Part shown: piece after piece, positions 55,254 to 64,000 of the stretch
Layout of the letters: every line of letters starts with the position of its first letter
How positions within the stretch are numbered: the stretch's first letter is position 1
DNA from: Stenotrophomonas maltophilia
Lineage (GTDB): Bacteria; Pseudomonadota; Gammaproteobacteria; Xanthomonadales; Xanthomonadaceae
Length of the DNA: 64,000 bases
NCBI RefSeq assembly: GCF_003205835.1
Contig: NZ_CP029773.1
Span: 1,024,501-1,088,500 of the forward strand
Direction: 5' to 3'
Made by a program: the position numbers and the translations under genes
The notes under the pieces: model-generated
Database searches by the model: none
Seen by the model: the letters and a program-made list of their open reading frames with translations, nothing else
Told to the model about the DNA's origin: nothing

Positions 55254-56075
55254 TCAGACTCCTTGGTATTCGATCAGGCGCAGATCGACGCGGTCTTCGC
55301 CGTCTTCGCGTTGCAGGATGCGCACCGGGGTGGGGACACCGTTGGCGATCCAGAGGATGGTTTCGTTGTTGCCGCCGTTGGTCCGGTAGACCCGCAGGGC
55401 GTTGTAGGACAGGTCGCCGACCTCCACGTTCTCGGTCTGCGGCGCGGCCTGGTAGTCGTGCTGGCGGACCTTGCCCATGTCCACGTAGCGGTAGTGCATG
55501 GTGGCACCCGGGCGGGCGTCGCGCATGATCGCCAGGTTGATCAGCAGCGCGCTCTGGTCACCCGGCTGCAGCGGGATCGGCTGCGCACGTTCCTTCTTGA
55601 CGTCGCCGGTCCACTGCGCGGTACCGGCCTGCCAGTTGTAGGTGCCGACCGCCTTCTTGCCCAGGAACAGGCCCTTGCGCACCGTGCTCTGGCTGAGCGG
55701 TGCATAGGTGCCTCCGCGTTCTTCGAACACGGTGCTCTGCTCGATGTTCAGGCCCAGCACGCTGGCGAAGCCGCGGCGGCCGACCACCTGCATGTCCACC
55801 CGCCACTGATTACCGCCGGTGTGGGTGACCTGCATGCTGGCATCGCCGGCCTCCTTGCTCTTGTAGAAGGCCTGGTAGGTGGCGGTGAACGGCTGCAGCG
55901 GCGGCGGCTCCCAGGCCAGTGCCGGAGGCATCGGCACGGCCGGTTCGGCGGGCGGCTGCACAACGGGTACCGGCTGCGCAGGGGCCGCAGGCGGTTGCGC
56001 CTGTCCCCAGCCCACGCCGGGAAGCACGGCAAGCGACAACAGCAGTGAAGTGGACAGCAGGGTCGTGGTCTTCAT
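55254..56075 (-). CDS. DUF3108 exported protein, proline-rich paralogue
   Basis: The 273-residue protein has a signal (MKTTTLLSTSLLLSLAVLPG then VGWGQA), a Pro/Ala/Gln-rich linker of about 35 residues and a DUF3108 domain that follows the next gene in order: PFTATYQAFYKSKEAG, WTGDVKKERAQPIPL, YRYVDMGKVRQHDY. The linker may cross peptidoglycan. It is upstream of the second DUF3108 gene in one operon, 67 bp from purN. Confidence 0.8.
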   Translation of the reverse strand: MKTTTLLSTSLLLSLAVLPGVGWGQAQPPAAPAQPVPVVQPPAEPAVPMPPALAWEPPPLQPFTATYQAFYKSKEAGDASMQVTHTGGNQWRVDMQVVGRRGFASVLGLNIEQSTVFEERGGTYAPLSQSTVRKGLFLGKKAVGTYNWQAGTAQWTGDVKKERAQPIPLQPGDQSALLINLAIMRDARPGATMHYRYVDMGKVRQHDYQAAPQTENVEVGDLSYNALRVYRTNGGNNETILWIANGVPTPVRILQREDGEDRVDLRLIEYQGV

Positions 56076-56142
56076 GGAGGACAGGGACCGCAGGAGGGGG
56101 CAGGATGCCAGCCCCGCAGTCAGCGGGGCGTGTGCATGGGGA

Positions 56143-56802
56143 CTACCGGTTCAGGTTCCCGGCGGAATCTAGGGCCAACGGGCTAAACAGGGGGTGACCG
56201 TCCAGTTGCGGCTGGCCCTCCCGTTCAGCCAGGCGGCCGGCGCACAACAGCTGCAGAGTGGCGATCAGCAGGGGATGCTCCACCGCCAGCACGCGTGCAG
56301 CCAGGCTGTCCGCGTCATCGCCGGGCAGCACCGGCACCCGCACCTGCGCCAGGACGGCGCCGGCGTCCAGCTCGGGCACGACGAGGTGCACGCTGGCACC
56401 GTGCTCGGCATCGCCGGCGTCCAGTGCGCGCGCGTGCGTGTCCAGGCCCTTGTGCAGTGGCAGCAGTGACGGGTGGATGTTGACCAGGCGGCCATCGAAG
56501 CGCTGCACGAAGGCGGCGCCGAGGATGCGCATGTAGCCGGCGCAGATGATCCAGTCTGGCTGCACGGCGGCCAGTGCATCGCCCAGTGCCTGCTCGTAGG
56601 CGGCGCGGTCGTCGAACTCCTTGGGTGCATGCGCCCAGCGCAGGCCGGCATCGACACGCAGCAGAGCGTCCGCGGCGGGGCGGTCGGAAAACACGCCGAC
56701 CACCTCGGCGGGCAGTCGGCCGTCGGCAATGGCATCGAGGATGGCCTGCAGGTTGCTGCCACGACCGGAGGCAAGCACGGCGATGCGGGTGGGTGTAGTC
56801 AT
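56143..56802 (-). CDS. purN: Phosphoribosylglycinamide formyltransferase
   Basis: The 219-residue enzyme transfers a formyl group from 10-formyl-THF to GAR in purine synthesis. The phosphate loop is RIAVLASGRGSNLQAILDAI; the catalytic residues lie in VNIHPSLLPLHKGLDTH (Asn and His) and DAGAVLAQ (Asp). The start at 56800-56802 (MTTPTRIAVLASG) overlaps the upstream membrane gene by four bases. purM lies four genes upstream on the same strand. Confidence 0.93.
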   Translation of the reverse strand: MTTPTRIAVLASGRGSNLQAILDAIADGRLPAEVVGVFSDRPAADALLRVDAGLRWAHAPKEFDDRAAYEQALGDALAAVQPDWIICAGYMRILGAAFVQRFDGRLVNIHPSLLPLHKGLDTHARALDAGDAEHGASVHLVVPELDAGAVLAQVRVPVLPGDDADSLAARVLAVEHPLLIATLQLLCAGRLAEREGQPQLDGHPLFSPLALDSAGNLNR

Positions 56803-57461
56803 TGCAGGGCGCTCCGGCGGATCAGCGGCCAGGTCAGCAGGCTGCCCACGGTGGCCATCAGCATGTCGGCATGCGCGTCCCACATGTCGCCCTGCTGGCC
56901 GTTGTAGGCCTCGGCGGCATCCGGTGACAGGGCCAGTGCGATGGCCCACTCGAACCATTCATAGACCAGGCTGGCGCACATCACCGTCATCACCACCAGG
57001 GTGAAAGCCTGGCCCAAGCGCAGCGCCGGCCACGCGTGGCGGGCCAGCTGCAGCAGCGCGGGGGTGAAGCAGACGCCGAACAGGAAGTGGATGAGGCGGT
57101 CGAAATGGTTGCGCTGCCAGCCGAATGCCGTATTCGGCGACCAGCCGGTCAGCGTCTGCGCCCAGGCGTCGTAGGGTACGTTGGAATACAGCCAGCGCGC
57201 GGCCACGCAGTGCAGGGCAATGAAACCGCAGATGGCAATGAAGGCGCCATTGCCCAACCAGCCGCCGCGACGGTCGACCCACAGCAGCGCGGCCAGCCCG
57301 ATCACGGTGAGGGTGCTGTGCAGGGCCTGTTCGGTGGGCCACAGCGGGTGGACCCAGCTGATCGCGAACACCGCCATAACGGCGGCAAAGGCCAGCTTCT
57401 TCGGGCCGGAGAAGCGGGTGGTGGTGGGCGACGCAGTCGTGGAGAGGGCAGGCGAGGACAT
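56799..57461 (-). CDS. DUF2238/YjdF-type membrane protein
   Basis: The 220-residue protein has about six hydrophobic helices (LAFAAVMAVFAISWVHPL, STLTVIGLAALLWVD, GNGAFIAICGFIALHCVA, and later segments). The family motif is FGWQRNHFDRLIHFLFGV, and YNGQQGDMWDAHADMLMA near the end carries the conserved Asp/His of DUF2238. Its function is unknown. It sits between purM and purN on one strand, probably by conserved operon placement rather than a purine role. Confidence 0.8.
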   Translation of the reverse strand: MSSPALSTTASPTTTRFSGPKKLAFAAVMAVFAISWVHPLWPTEQALHSTLTVIGLAALLWVDRRGGWLGNGAFIAICGFIALHCVAARWLYSNVPYDAWAQTLTGWSPNTAFGWQRNHFDRLIHFLFGVCFTPALLQLARHAWPALRLGQAFTLVVMTVMCASLVYEWFEWAIALALSPDAAEAYNGQQGDMWDAHADMLMATVGSLLTWPLIRRSALQ

Positions 57462-57501
57462 GTCGGGTCGATCAGGAAAGGGCGGTCGTCTGCCGGCCGG
57501 C

Positions 57502-57924
57502 TCAGACGCTGAGGTGGTCGCCGCGGTCGAACAGGGCGGCCATGTCCGGCTTGCCGAGGAAGACCCAGGCATAGGCGGCCAGCGCCATGCCCAGTGGGCC
57601 GGCCAGCACGCCCAGCCACGCCGCGCGCCGGCACCAGGCCAGTCCCGTGCAGCGTGACAGCAGGCGGGCGGTATGCAGCTGCACGAAGCCCAGCACCGCA
57701 GCCAGCGCGGCGATGGACGCATAGATCGTGGTCAGCATCCAGGCATCGTCCAGCCCACGCGAGTGGGCCACCCACGCGCTGAGGCCAAGGAACGCCACTG
57801 TGGCGAACCAATGGAAGCCGGCCAGTGCGAAGAACAACACCTTCAGCGTCTGCAGGTGGCTGGCCAGCTGCAGCTGCGCCAGGGTCTGCTGCGGCAGCGG
57901 TGGTGGATTGCCGGAGGCGGTCAT
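57502..57924 (-). CDS. Small membrane protein, unknown family
   Basis: The 140-residue protein has three or four hydrophobic segments: LKVLFFALAGFHWFATVAFL, LTTIYASIAALAAVLGFVQL and AWLGVLAGPLGMALAAYAWV. No named domain is apparent. The start at 57922-57924 overlaps the upstream membrane gene by four bases. It may be part of the purM-purN operon. Confidence 0.65.
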   Translation of the reverse strand: MTASGNPPPLPQQTLAQLQLASHLQTLKVLFFALAGFHWFATVAFLGLSAWVAHSRGLDDAWMLTTIYASIAALAAVLGFVQLHTARLLSRCTGLAWCRRAAWLGVLAGPLGMALAAYAWVFLGKPDMAALFDRGDHLSV

Positions 57925-58409
57925 GCGGGCGTGGCGGGAAGGTCGAAGGCGGCCTTCACCTGCGGGCGCAGCAGGGTGATCAGGCTGAACACCCCCAGCA
58001 CCGTGCCGATGGGGGTGAACAGGCAGGCCAGGCCGGCCGCGATCAGGCACAGCAGGTAGCGGCGTCTCTGGGCCAGGCAGCGGCCGGCATAGGCGACGAA
58101 CGCGCCCAGGGTGACGCCACCGAATACGGCGACGCAACCGATGAGGGTGAACATCCAGCCGAACAGGCGCTGCTCGGCCGGCGACGACGGCTGGCCGCCG
58201 GAATTCATCGGCAGGTTGCCGGTGAGCGCGGTGATGCCCAGTACGATGTGGATGATGAAGATCAGCGAGAACAGCACGATCAGGCCGCCGACCACGTAGT
58301 GCGCGATGGCCAGCATGCGCAGGTGGTCGGCGTCCTGCGCGCTGAACACCGGTACCGTCGCCAGCGGCGGCGGCACGGGGGCGGGCGACAAGGGGGGCGT
58401 TGCGTCCAT
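57921..58409 (-). CDS. Small membrane protein, unknown family
   Basis: The 162-residue protein has a Pro-rich N terminus and three or four membrane helices (HYVVGGLIVLFSLIFIIHIV, LFGWMFTLIGCVAVFGGVT, LLCLIAAGLACLFTPIGTVL). It resembles short four-helix proteins next to purM in xanthomonads. I cannot give a function. It overlaps the next gene by four bases and lies 22 bp after purM. Confidence 0.65.
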   Translation of the reverse strand: MDATPPLSPAPVPPPLATVPVFSAQDADHLRMLAIAHYVVGGLIVLFSLIFIIHIVLGITALTGNLPMNSGGQPSSPAEQRLFGWMFTLIGCVAVFGGVTLGAFVAYAGRCLAQRRRYLLCLIAAGLACLFTPIGTVLGVFSLITLLRPQVKAAFDLPATPA

Positions 58410-58431
58410 GCGGGCTCCTGGGTTGCCGGGA

Positions 58432-59490
58432 TCAGCCGATGTGGACGCGCTCAGCGCCTTCGGCGGTGACCACCTGACCGATGGTCCAGTGCTCCAGGCC
58501 CTGCGCCTTGACCGCCTCGGACACGGCAGCCACCTGGTCCGGCGCGACGATCAGCACGAAGCCGATACCGCAGTTGAAGGTGCGCCACATCTCGCTGTCG
58601 GCCACGGCGCCTTCCTTCTGCAGCCACTGGAACACCGGCGGCAGGGTCCAGGACGAGGCCTGGATGTCCAGGCCGAGGCCGTCGGGCACCACGCGGATGA
58701 TGTTCTCGGTCAGGCCGCCACCGGTGATGTGGGCCATGCCGTGGATGGCCGCGCCGTGCGACTTCAGCAGCGACAGGATCGGCTTGACGTACAGGCGGGT
58801 CGGCGCCATCAGCGCATCGACCAGCTTCACGCCGCCTTCCAGCTCCAGCTCGGCCGGGCGGCCGGCGCGGTCGTAGATGCGGCGCACCAGCGAGTAGCCG
58901 TTGGAATGCGGGCCGGACGAGGCGATGCCGATCAGCACGTCGCCGGCAGCCACGCTGGCGCCGTCCTTCAGCTCGCTCTTCTCGACCGCGGCGACGGTGA
59001 AGCCGGCCAGGTCGTACTCGCCCGGGGCATACATGTCGGGCATTTCAGCGGTTTCGCCGCCGATCAGCGCGCAGCCGGCCTCGGTGCAGCCGTTGGCGAT
59101 GCCGCCCACGACCGCCGCGGCGGTGTCGATGTCCAGCTTGCCGGTGGCGAAGTAGTCCAGGAAGAACAGCGGCTCGGCGCCCTGCACCAGCACGTCGTTC
59201 ACGCACATGGCGACCAGGTCGATGCCGATCGTATCGTGGCGGTTCAGCTGGTGGGCCAGCTTCAGCTTGGTGCCCACGCCGTCGGTACCCGACACCAGCA
59301 CCGGCTCGCGGTACTTGTTGGACAGGTCGAACAGGGCGCCGAAGCCACCCAGGCCGCCCATCACTTCCGGGCGGAAGCTGCGCTTGACCAGGGGCTTGAT
59401 CCGCTCGACCAGCGCGTTGCCGGCGTCGATGTCGACACCCGCGTCACGGTAGGTGAGGGGGGAAGGGGCGGAAGACGGGGTGTTGGTCAC
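58432..59490 (-). CDS. purM: Phosphoribosylformylglycinamidine cyclo-ligase
   Basis: The 352-residue AIR synthetase closes the imidazole ring in purine synthesis. It has [44 protein letters not shown] and the Gly-rich [15 protein letters not shown], all family blocks. The start is probably GTG at 59488-59490 ([10 protein letters not shown]). It is divergent from the DUF2066 gene across 111 bp. Confidence 0.95.
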   Translation of the reverse strand: MTNTPSSAPSPLTYRDAGVDIDAGNALVERIKPLVKRSFRPEVMGGLGGFGALFDLSNKYREPVLVSGTDGVGTKLKLAHQLNRHDTIGIDLVAMCVNDVLVQGAEPLFFLDYFATGKLDIDTAAAVVGGIANGCTEAGCALIGGETAEMPDMYAPGEYDLAGFTVAAVEKSELKDGASVAAGDVLIGIASSGPHSNGYSLVRRIYDRAGRPAELELEGGVKLVDALMAPTRLYVKPILSLLKSHGAAIHGMAHITGGGLTENIIRVVPDGLGLDIQASSWTLPPVFQWLQKEGAVADSEMWRTFNCGIGFVLIVAPDQVAAVSEAVKAQGLEHWTIGQVVTAEGAERVHIG

Positions 59491-59601
59491 GGGCGTCGGC
59501 GCTGGCAGGGGTTGAACGGGCGATTTTAACAGGCCGCATTGGCGCAAAGGCCGTATTCGGGCAACAATTCCCCCGGATACGTCGAGCCAATGGATGTCCT
59601 G

Positions 59602-60729
59602 ATGCGCCGCAGCCTGATTCTGACCCTGCTCCTTGCGCTGAGCCTGCCGGTGGCCACGATGGCCCAGAGCGGCCTTCGCACCGAGGGTGATGTCGCCACC
59701 GCCAGTGGTGCGTACGAGGCCGAAGTGCCCGTCAACAGCCAAGCCGAAGCCGACCGCAACGGTGCCCTGGCCCGCGCCTTGAGCGTTGTACTGGGCAAAT
59801 TGTCCGGCGATCGCAGCGTGATGTCGCGCCCCGGCGTGGCGCAGGCGCTGCGCAATGCCAAGGATTACGTGGCCAGCTACGACTACAAGCAGGACCAGAG
59901 CGTGAGCGCCAGTGGCGCCCCCAGCTTCCGCACCCTGCTGGTGGCGCGCTTCCGCGAGGACGACGTCGATTCGCTGGTGTCGGCGCTGGGCCTGCCGCTG
60001 TGGCCGCAGCCGCGACCGAAGCCGGTGCTGTGGCTGGCCGTCGATGACGGCAGCGGCCCGCGCCTGGTCAGCGTGCAGCAGGCCAACGCCGCCCGACCGC
60101 TGCTGAACCGCGCCATTGAACGCGGCTACAAGCTGGGCCTGCCCAGCGGTGGTGCCGCCGAACAGGCGCTGGCCGGTGCCATCTGGCGCCAGGACAGTGC
60201 CGCCGTGGCCCGTGCCTCTTCGCGCTACTCGCCGCCGATGCAGCTGATCGGCAAGCTGTACCGCGCCAATGGTGGCTGGCAGGCGGACTGGGTGTTCGTC
60301 GACAACGGCCGTGAGCTGAACAAGTGGACCAGCAAGGACGCCAACGCCATGCGCGCGATGGCCGCCGGTGCCGATGGCGCCGCCGACGCGCTGGTCAAGC
60401 GCTATGCCAAGGCCGGCGCCGCCGTCGGCCAGGCCGGGAGCTACCGGGTGGTGGTCACCGGCATCAACAGTGCCGACGACTACCTGCGCCTGGCCGCCGG
60501 CCTGCGCGAGGTGCCGGTGGTGCGCAACGTCACCCCGCTGCATGCCTCGGCCGGCCAGCTGGAGCTGAGCCTGGAGATGACCACCGGCCTGGCCGGCTTC
60601 AACCGCATGCTGGGCGACAACGGCGTGCTGGTGCCGAGCGCGCCGCTGCCGGCCCTGCCGACGCCGATCGACGACACCACCGGTGCCCCGGTGGCCCCCC
60701 CGGTCAGCAACGAGTACCGCCTGCGATGA
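59602..60729 (+). CDS. DUF2066 exported protein
   Basis: The 375-residue protein has a signal peptide ([20 protein letters not shown]) and a DUF2066 domain with [34 protein letters not shown] and [21 protein letters not shown]. Its function is unknown. I use ATG 59602 because it begins the signal; 59590 adds four residues. It is followed by an AI-2E-type transporter with a four-base ATGA overlap and then hda, a conserved trio in Xanthomonadaceae and Pseudomonas. Confidence 0.83.
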   Translation: MRRSLILTLLLALSLPVATMAQSGLRTEGDVATASGAYEAEVPVNSQAEADRNGALARALSVVLGKLSGDRSVMSRPGVAQALRNAKDYVASYDYKQDQSVSASGAPSFRTLLVARFREDDVDSLVSALGLPLWPQPRPKPVLWLAVDDGSGPRLVSVQQANAARPLLNRAIERGYKLGLPSGGAAEQALAGAIWRQDSAAVARASSRYSPPMQLIGKLYRANGGWQADWVFVDNGRELNKWTSKDANAMRAMAAGADGAADALVKRYAKAGAAVGQAGSYRVVVTGINSADDYLRLAAGLREVPVVRNVTPLHASAGQLELSLEMTTGLAGFNRMLGDNGVLVPSAPLPALPTPIDDTTGAPVAPPVSNEYRLR

Positions 60730-61895
60730 CTCTGACCCCGGAAGCGGAAATCGCGCAGTTCCTGCGCCGCCTGAAGTACATCCTGTTCGCCGGCCTGATC
60801 GGCTGGGTGGTGTGGCTGCTGGCACCGATCCTGACCCCGTTCGTGCTGGCGCTGGCGCTGGCCTGGCTGGGTGACCCGCTGGTGGACCGCATCGAGGCCA
60901 CCGGCCGCTCGCGCATGACCGGCGTGGTGCTGGTGTTCGCGGCGATGGTGCTGGTGATCGTGGCGCTGCTGCTGGTGCTGGTGCCGATGATCGAGCGCCA
61001 GATCACCACCCTGATCGCGGTCGCGCCGCAGGCCCAGGCGTGGCTGATGGAAAAGGGCATTCCCTGGTTCGAGCAGAAGACCGGCCTGGAAGTGATGCAG
61101 TGGCTGGACCCGGACCGCCTGATCGAATGGGTGCGCAGCCACTGGCAGCAGGCCGGCGGCTTCGCCACCACGTTCATGGGCTACGTCTCGCGTTCGGGCT
61201 TTGCGATGGTGACCTGGGTGGTCAACATCCTGCTGCTGCCGATCCTGGCGTTCTACTTCCTGCGCGACTGGGACAAGCTGGTCGAGCGGGTGGCGTCGGT
61301 GATTCCGCGCAACCAGGTCGGCACCATCAGCGCGCTGGCGCGTGAGTCCAACGAGGTGCTGGGCGCGTTCATCCGCGGCCAGTTCCTGGTGATGCTGGCG
61401 CTGGGCGTGATCTATGCCGGCGGCCTGTCGCTGGTCGGCCTCAAGCTGGGGCTGCTGATCGGCCTGATTGCCGGCCTGATCAGCTTCATTCCCTACCTGG
61501 GCGCGACCACCGGCATCCTGATGGCGGTGGTGGCCGCACTGGTGCAGGCGCAGGGCTTCGACCTGAAGCTGCTGATCCTGGTCGGCGTGGTGTTCACCGT
61601 GGGCCAGCTGCTGGAGAGCTATGTGCTGACCCCGCGCATTGTCGGCGACAAGATCGGCCTGCACCCGGTGGCAGTGATCTTCGCGGTGATGGCCGGTGGC
61701 CAGCTGTTCGGCTTCCTCGGCATGCTGCTGGCGCTGCCGGTGGCGGCGGTGACCAACGTGTTGCTGCGCTATGCCCACCAGCGTTACCGGCAGAGCGAGC
61801 TGTACGTGGGCGAGAAGCCGGCGATCGTGCTTGATGGCGTGGTCGACGCCCCCCATATCATCATTCCGGACGACAAGGGCCCCGACCTGAAGTGA
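60726..61895 (+). CDS. AI-2E (PerM) family transporter
   Basis: The 389-residue protein has about eight hydrophobic segments, with the family signature [22 protein letters not shown], the start [22 protein letters not shown] and [20 protein letters not shown] near the end. Some members export AI-2, others transport ions; the substrate is not readable. It overlaps the DUF2066 gene (ATGA) and hda by one base, so all three are cotranslated. Confidence 0.87.
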   Translation: MTLTPEAEIAQFLRRLKYILFAGLIGWVVWLLAPILTPFVLALALAWLGDPLVDRIEATGRSRMTGVVLVFAAMVLVIVALLLVLVPMIERQITTLIAVAPQAQAWLMEKGIPWFEQKTGLEVMQWLDPDRLIEWVRSHWQQAGGFATTFMGYVSRSGFAMVTWVVNILLLPILAFYFLRDWDKLVERVASVIPRNQVGTISALARESNEVLGAFIRGQFLVMLALGVIYAGGLSLVGLKLGLLIGLIAGLISFIPYLGATTGILMAVVAALVQAQGFDLKLLILVGVVFTVGQLLESYVLTPRIVGDKIGLHPVAVIFAVMAGGQLFGFLGMLLALPVAAVTNVLLRYAHQRYRQSELYVGEKPAIVLDGVVDAPHIIIPDDKGPDLK

Positions 61896-62602
61896 TGGGT
61901 GTGCCGCAACTGCCGCTGGCCCTGCATTACCCGCGGGACCAGCGCCTGGAGACTTTCATCGGTGCGCCGGATGGCGCGCTGGCGCAGCTGCGCGCGATCG
62001 CGGTCGGCGCCAGCCACGATTGGGTCTACCTGGAAGGTGCGGCGGGCACGGGCAAGACCCACCAGGCGCTGGCGATGTGCTCCAGCGCCGAGCAGGCCGG
62101 GCGACTGCCGACCTACGTACCGCTGGCCAGCGCCGCTGGCCGCGTTCGTGCGGCGCTCGATGGGCTGGAAGCGCGCGAACTGGTGGCGCTGGACGGCCTG
62201 GATGAGGTTGCCGGCAACCGTGAGGACGAGATCGCGCTGTTCGATTTCCATAACCGTGCGCGCGCTGCGGGCGTGACCGTGCTGTACACGGCGCAGAAGG
62301 CGCCGGGCGAACTGGGCCTGGTGTTGCCGGACCTGCGCTCGCGGTTGGGCCAGTGCGTGCGCGTGCTGCTGCAGCCGCTGGATGAGGAAGGGCGGGCCGC
62401 AGTGCTGCGCGAACGCGCGCTGCGGCGTGGGCTGGCGATCGACGAGGCCTCCATCGAGTGGCTGCTGTCGCATACCGGGCGTGAGCTGGGTGGCTTGATC
62501 ACGCTGCTGGACTGGCTGGACCGCGAGTCGCTGGCGGCGAAGCGGCGGATCACCGTGCCGTTCCTGCGCCAGGTGCTGGAAGAAGGCCGGCCGCGTTACT
62601 GA
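61895..62602 (+). CDS. hda: DnaA regulatory inactivator Hda
   Basis: The 235-residue AAA+ protein resembles the DnaA ATPase core: Walker A VYLEGAAGTGKTHQAL near residues 44-58, Walker B ARELVALDGLDEVAG, and the sensor SRLGQCVRVLLQPLDEE. With the beta clamp it triggers DnaA-ATP hydrolysis to prevent reinitiation. The N-terminal QLPLALHY contains the QL[S/P]L clamp-binding motif. I start at ATG 61895, which overlaps the preceding TGA. Confidence 0.9.
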   Translation: MGVPQLPLALHYPRDQRLETFIGAPDGALAQLRAIAVGASHDWVYLEGAAGTGKTHQALAMCSSAEQAGRLPTYVPLASAAGRVRAALDGLEARELVALDGLDEVAGNREDEIALFDFHNRARAAGVTVLYTAQKAPGELGLVLPDLRSRLGQCVRVLLQPLDEEGRAAVLRERALRRGLAIDEASIEWLLSHTGRELGGLITLLDWLDRESLAAKRRITVPFLRQVLEEGRPRY

Positions 62603-62693
62603 GGGTAGGGTTTGTTTGCAGGGCTGCCGCCCTGCACCCGCCGAAGCCGAAGCCGAAGCAACGTCAACGTCAAAAGCGGGCTATCCGTGGGAT

Positions 62694-62795
62694 GGCGGGG
62701 TGGCTCAGGTTGCGGGGGACGGCGCAAGTACGTCCATGTAGCCTCGGTCGCGCCATCCATGGCGCTCACGCCCCCGCAACCTGAGCCACCCCGCC
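62694..62795 (+). repeat. Covarying hairpin element, copy C
   Basis: The arms at 62694-62718 and 62771-62795 are perfectly complementary over 25 bp. The 52-nt core (62719-62770) is identical to copy A, with inner hairpin GCGCCAT-CC-ATGGCGC at 62750-62765. Conserved flanks TCCGTGGG (62684-62691) and TTCGACA (62796-62802) match copy A. Confidence 0.88.
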
Positions 62796-62845
62796 TTCGA
62801 CAGGTTCCCGCGATCTGCCGGGACTGCGTACTGCATTGCTGTTGA

Positions 62846-62867
62846 TGGGTGTCGACCTTGGTCGATA
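62846..62867 (+). repeat. REP of the RAYT-flanking subfamily
   Basis: GGGTGTCGACCTTGGTCGATAC is a near-perfect dyad of the GTGTCGACC type, with a degenerate GTAG/GTGG end. Confidence 0.72.
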
Positions 62868-62882
62868 CGTGTCTTGCTTGTG

Positions 62883-62906
62883 GTGGGTGTCGACCTTGGT
62901 CGACAC
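62883..62906 (+). repeat. REP of the RAYT-flanking subfamily (GTGG type)
   Basis: GTGG is followed by GTGTCGACCTTGGTCGACAC, the same stem as at 44532-44555 in the opposite orientation. Confidence 0.85.
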
Positions 62907-62986
62907 CAGAGCGAGCGTAGCGACGCGACCCGCTTTTGCTTTTCTTTTTTCTTTTCCGTGGCTGGACGCCCACGGAAACTGTCAGA

Positions 62987-63090
62987 GGCCGGTCGGGTGG
63001 GCCATGCAGGGGCGTTGGCGCCATGGATGGCGCCATCGAGCTTACATGGACGTACTTGCAGCGTCCCCTGCATGGCCCACCCGACCGGCC
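62987..63090 (-). repeat. Covarying hairpin element, copy D
   Basis: The arms at 62987-63012 and 63065-63090 are perfectly complementary over 26 bp but differ almost fully from those of copies A-C. The 52-nt core (63013-63064) is in reverse orientation and keeps the GGACGTACTTGC block. Its inner hairpin is extended to GGCGCCAT-GG-ATGGCGCC at 63017-63034. Confidence 0.88.
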
Positions 63091-63129
63091 AAACACGCGA
63101 TCCGCTCTACGCGACCAACCACGAGGGGC

Positions 63130-63840
63130 TCAGCCGTTCGCCGCCAACTCAGCATCCAGCGCGCGCAGGCGATCCACGGTCCCGACATCGGTCCAGCGCC
63201 CGCGATGGTGCTGCCCCGTCATCAACCCCTGTGCCATGAAATGCTTCTGCAGCGGCACCACCGAGAACTTCGGCGGGAGCCGCTCGCTGCCCGGCGCATC
63301 ACCGATCACCGCGCGCCAGTCGGCCACGATCGATGGACGGTACACGCCGATGCCGGCATAGGTCAGGCAAGGCCCTGCACGGTCGTGGTGCAGCAGGCCC
63401 TGTGCATCCAGGCGGTAGTCACCGTCCGGGTGCTGAACCGGATTGTCGACCAGCACCAGATGCGCCTGGCCCTGCGGCTCGCGCGGCAGCGTGGCGAAAT
63501 CGAAATCGGTCCAGATGTCGCCGTTCACGACCAGGAACGGGGCGTCGCCCAGCGCCGGCAACGCGTTGAGGATGCCGCCGCCGGTTTCCAGCGGGGTCGC
63601 TCCTTCGTACAGGAAATGCAGGCGCAGGCCCCATTGGCTGCCATCGCCCAGTGTCGCCGGAAACTGCTCGGCCAGCCATGCGGTGTTGACCACCACCTCG
63701 CGTATGCCCAGCGCCGCGAGGCGTTCCAGGTGCCAGACGATCAGTGGCTTGCCGGCCACTTCCAGCAGCGGCTTGGGCGTGCGCAGGGTCAGCGGGCGCA
63801 TGCGCTCACCCAGCCCAGCGGCAAAGACCAGTGCCTTCAT
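63130..63840 (-). CDS. murU: N-acetylmuramate-1-phosphate uridylyltransferase (MurU-like)
   Basis: The 236-residue nucleotidyltransferase has the sugar-phosphate pyrophosphorylase motif FAAGLGERMRPLTLRTPKPLL, ETGGGILNAL and VNGDIWTDFDF, with the GRWTDVGTVDRL end. MurU makes UDP-MurNAc from recycled MurNAc-1-phosphate; mannose-1-P guanylyltransferases look similar, so the call uses the partner kinase. The start overlaps the upstream amgK stop as ATGA, the order known in Pseudomonas and xanthomonads. Confidence 0.8.
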   Translation of the reverse strand: MKALVFAAGLGERMRPLTLRTPKPLLEVAGKPLIVWHLERLAALGIREVVVNTAWLAEQFPATLGDGSQWGLRLHFLYEGATPLETGGGILNALPALGDAPFLVVNGDIWTDFDFATLPREPQGQAHLVLVDNPVQHPDGDYRLDAQGLLHHDRAGPCLTYAGIGVYRPSIVADWRAVIGDAPGSERLPPKFSVVPLQKHFMAQGLMTGQHHRGRWTDVGTVDRLRALDAELAANG

Positions 63841-64000
63841 CGGGCCACGCGCATCGGTGCGGCCAGCTCGGCCAGCGCCGGCTTGATGCGGTCGTCCAGC
63901 AGCTGCTGCAGCGGTGCCAGCTCGCGGTAGCGCGGCAGCACTTCATCCAGATAGGTGATGAAGCGCGGTGCATCGTCCAGGTAGTGACCCTTGTTGTCGC
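63837..64000 (-). CDS. amgK: AmgK-like sugar kinase, C-terminal end (partial)
   Basis: The final 53-54 codons before the window edge read DNKGHYLDDAPRFITYLDEV and end LAELAAPMRVAR. This fits the C-terminal helices of the APH-type N-acetylmuramate/N-acetylglucosamine kinase AmgK, which supplies MurU with MurNAc-1-phosphate. Catalytic motifs are outside the window, so the call depends on the tail and on coupling to murU (ATGA overlap). Confidence 0.65.
   Translation of the reverse strand, partial: DNKGHYLDDAPRFITYLDEVLPRYRELAPLQQLLDDRIKPALAELAAPMRVAR

Larger units (their letters stand above)
62603..63129. other. Repeat-rich intergenic region with structured elements C and D
   Basis: This 527-bp gap holds a GC-rich dyad after hda, the conserved flank CAACGTCAAAAGC (62665-62677), element C (62694-62795) with a small downstream dyad (62806-62823), two REPs (62846-62906), a T/C-rich tract and element D (62987-63090). 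Open frames here read through hairpin arms and are not credible genes. Confidence 0.75.

Noticed and set aside
62596..63096. Long open frames crossing hairpin elements (also near 31133-31630 and 44552-44806), with shared peptide pieces such as TWTYLRRPPQPEPPR
   Set aside because: The similarity follows from the repeated DNA. Substitutions come in complementary pairs across the stems rather than at third codon positions, arm length changes by one base in copy D, and no ribosome-binding sites are present.

Overview
The window is a GC-rich chromosomal segment of the Stenotrophomonas maltophilia complex (Xanthomonadaceae). The diagnosis rests on several independent landmarks: the chromosomal quinolone-protection gene Smqnr with its divergent DeoR-type repressor, the soxR/mfsA divergent pair, GTAG-type palindromic repeats (SMAG-like REPs), a REP-associated tyrosine transposase, and the kdsD-kdsC-lptC-lptA-lptB-rpoN-hpf-ptsN-hprK-rapZ-PTS order of xanthomonads. 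There is no prophage, CRISPR array, rRNA or tRNA that I can support; mobile DNA is limited to small hairpin repeats and one RAYT gene.

Layout. 1-24.3 kb is an accessory and drug-response half: qnr and its repressor, a methyltransferase, a GST, five LysR regulators, a MocR regulator, a frameshifted EamA transporter, two SDR enzymes, two MFS exporters, and a two-component system divergent from a two-gene RND pump without an outer-membrane gene. A GFA-type protein, a DUF4105/hydrolase pair and SoxR-MfsA complete this half. 24.3-37.4 kb holds proC-yggS, pilT-pilU, an aldo/keto reductase, small enzymes, tag with a membrane protein, and yqgE-ruvX-pyrB. 37.4-38.2 kb is a RAYT gene bracketed by REPs. 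38.2-52.5 kb is mostly one minus-strand block: mgtE, the PTS phosphorelay (EI, HPr, EIIA, HprK, PtsN, RapZ), hpf, rpoN, and LPS genes lptB/A/C, kdsC and kdsD. 52.6-62.6 kb contains ibaG/bolA-murA-EF-hand protein, two DUF3108 genes, purN-membrane genes-purM, and the DUF2066-AI-2E transporter-hda operon. 62.6-64 kb contains a repeat-rich gap and the cell-wall recycling pair murU-amgK (partial).

How the genes work together. Envelope biogenesis (KDO, LPS transport, peptidoglycan precursor and recycling) and regulatory PTS/sigma-54 functions form the conserved backbone. The left part is a set of small regulator-target pairs (DeoR/qnr, LysR/GST, SoxR/mfsA, TCS/RND), mostly linked to detoxification or efflux.

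The most unusual signal is a family of four dispersed ~102-104 bp elements (31156-31257, 44605-44706, 62694-62795, 62987-63090). Each has 25-26 bp arms whose sequence changes between copies while staying complementary, around a conserved core of exactly 52 nt. The core contains an inner hairpin that also shows compensatory changes. Three of the copies share further conserved flanks, and REPs of the kind that flank the RAYT gene lie next to or between the copies. This looks like selection on nucleic-acid structure rather than protein, and I do not recognise it as a described family.
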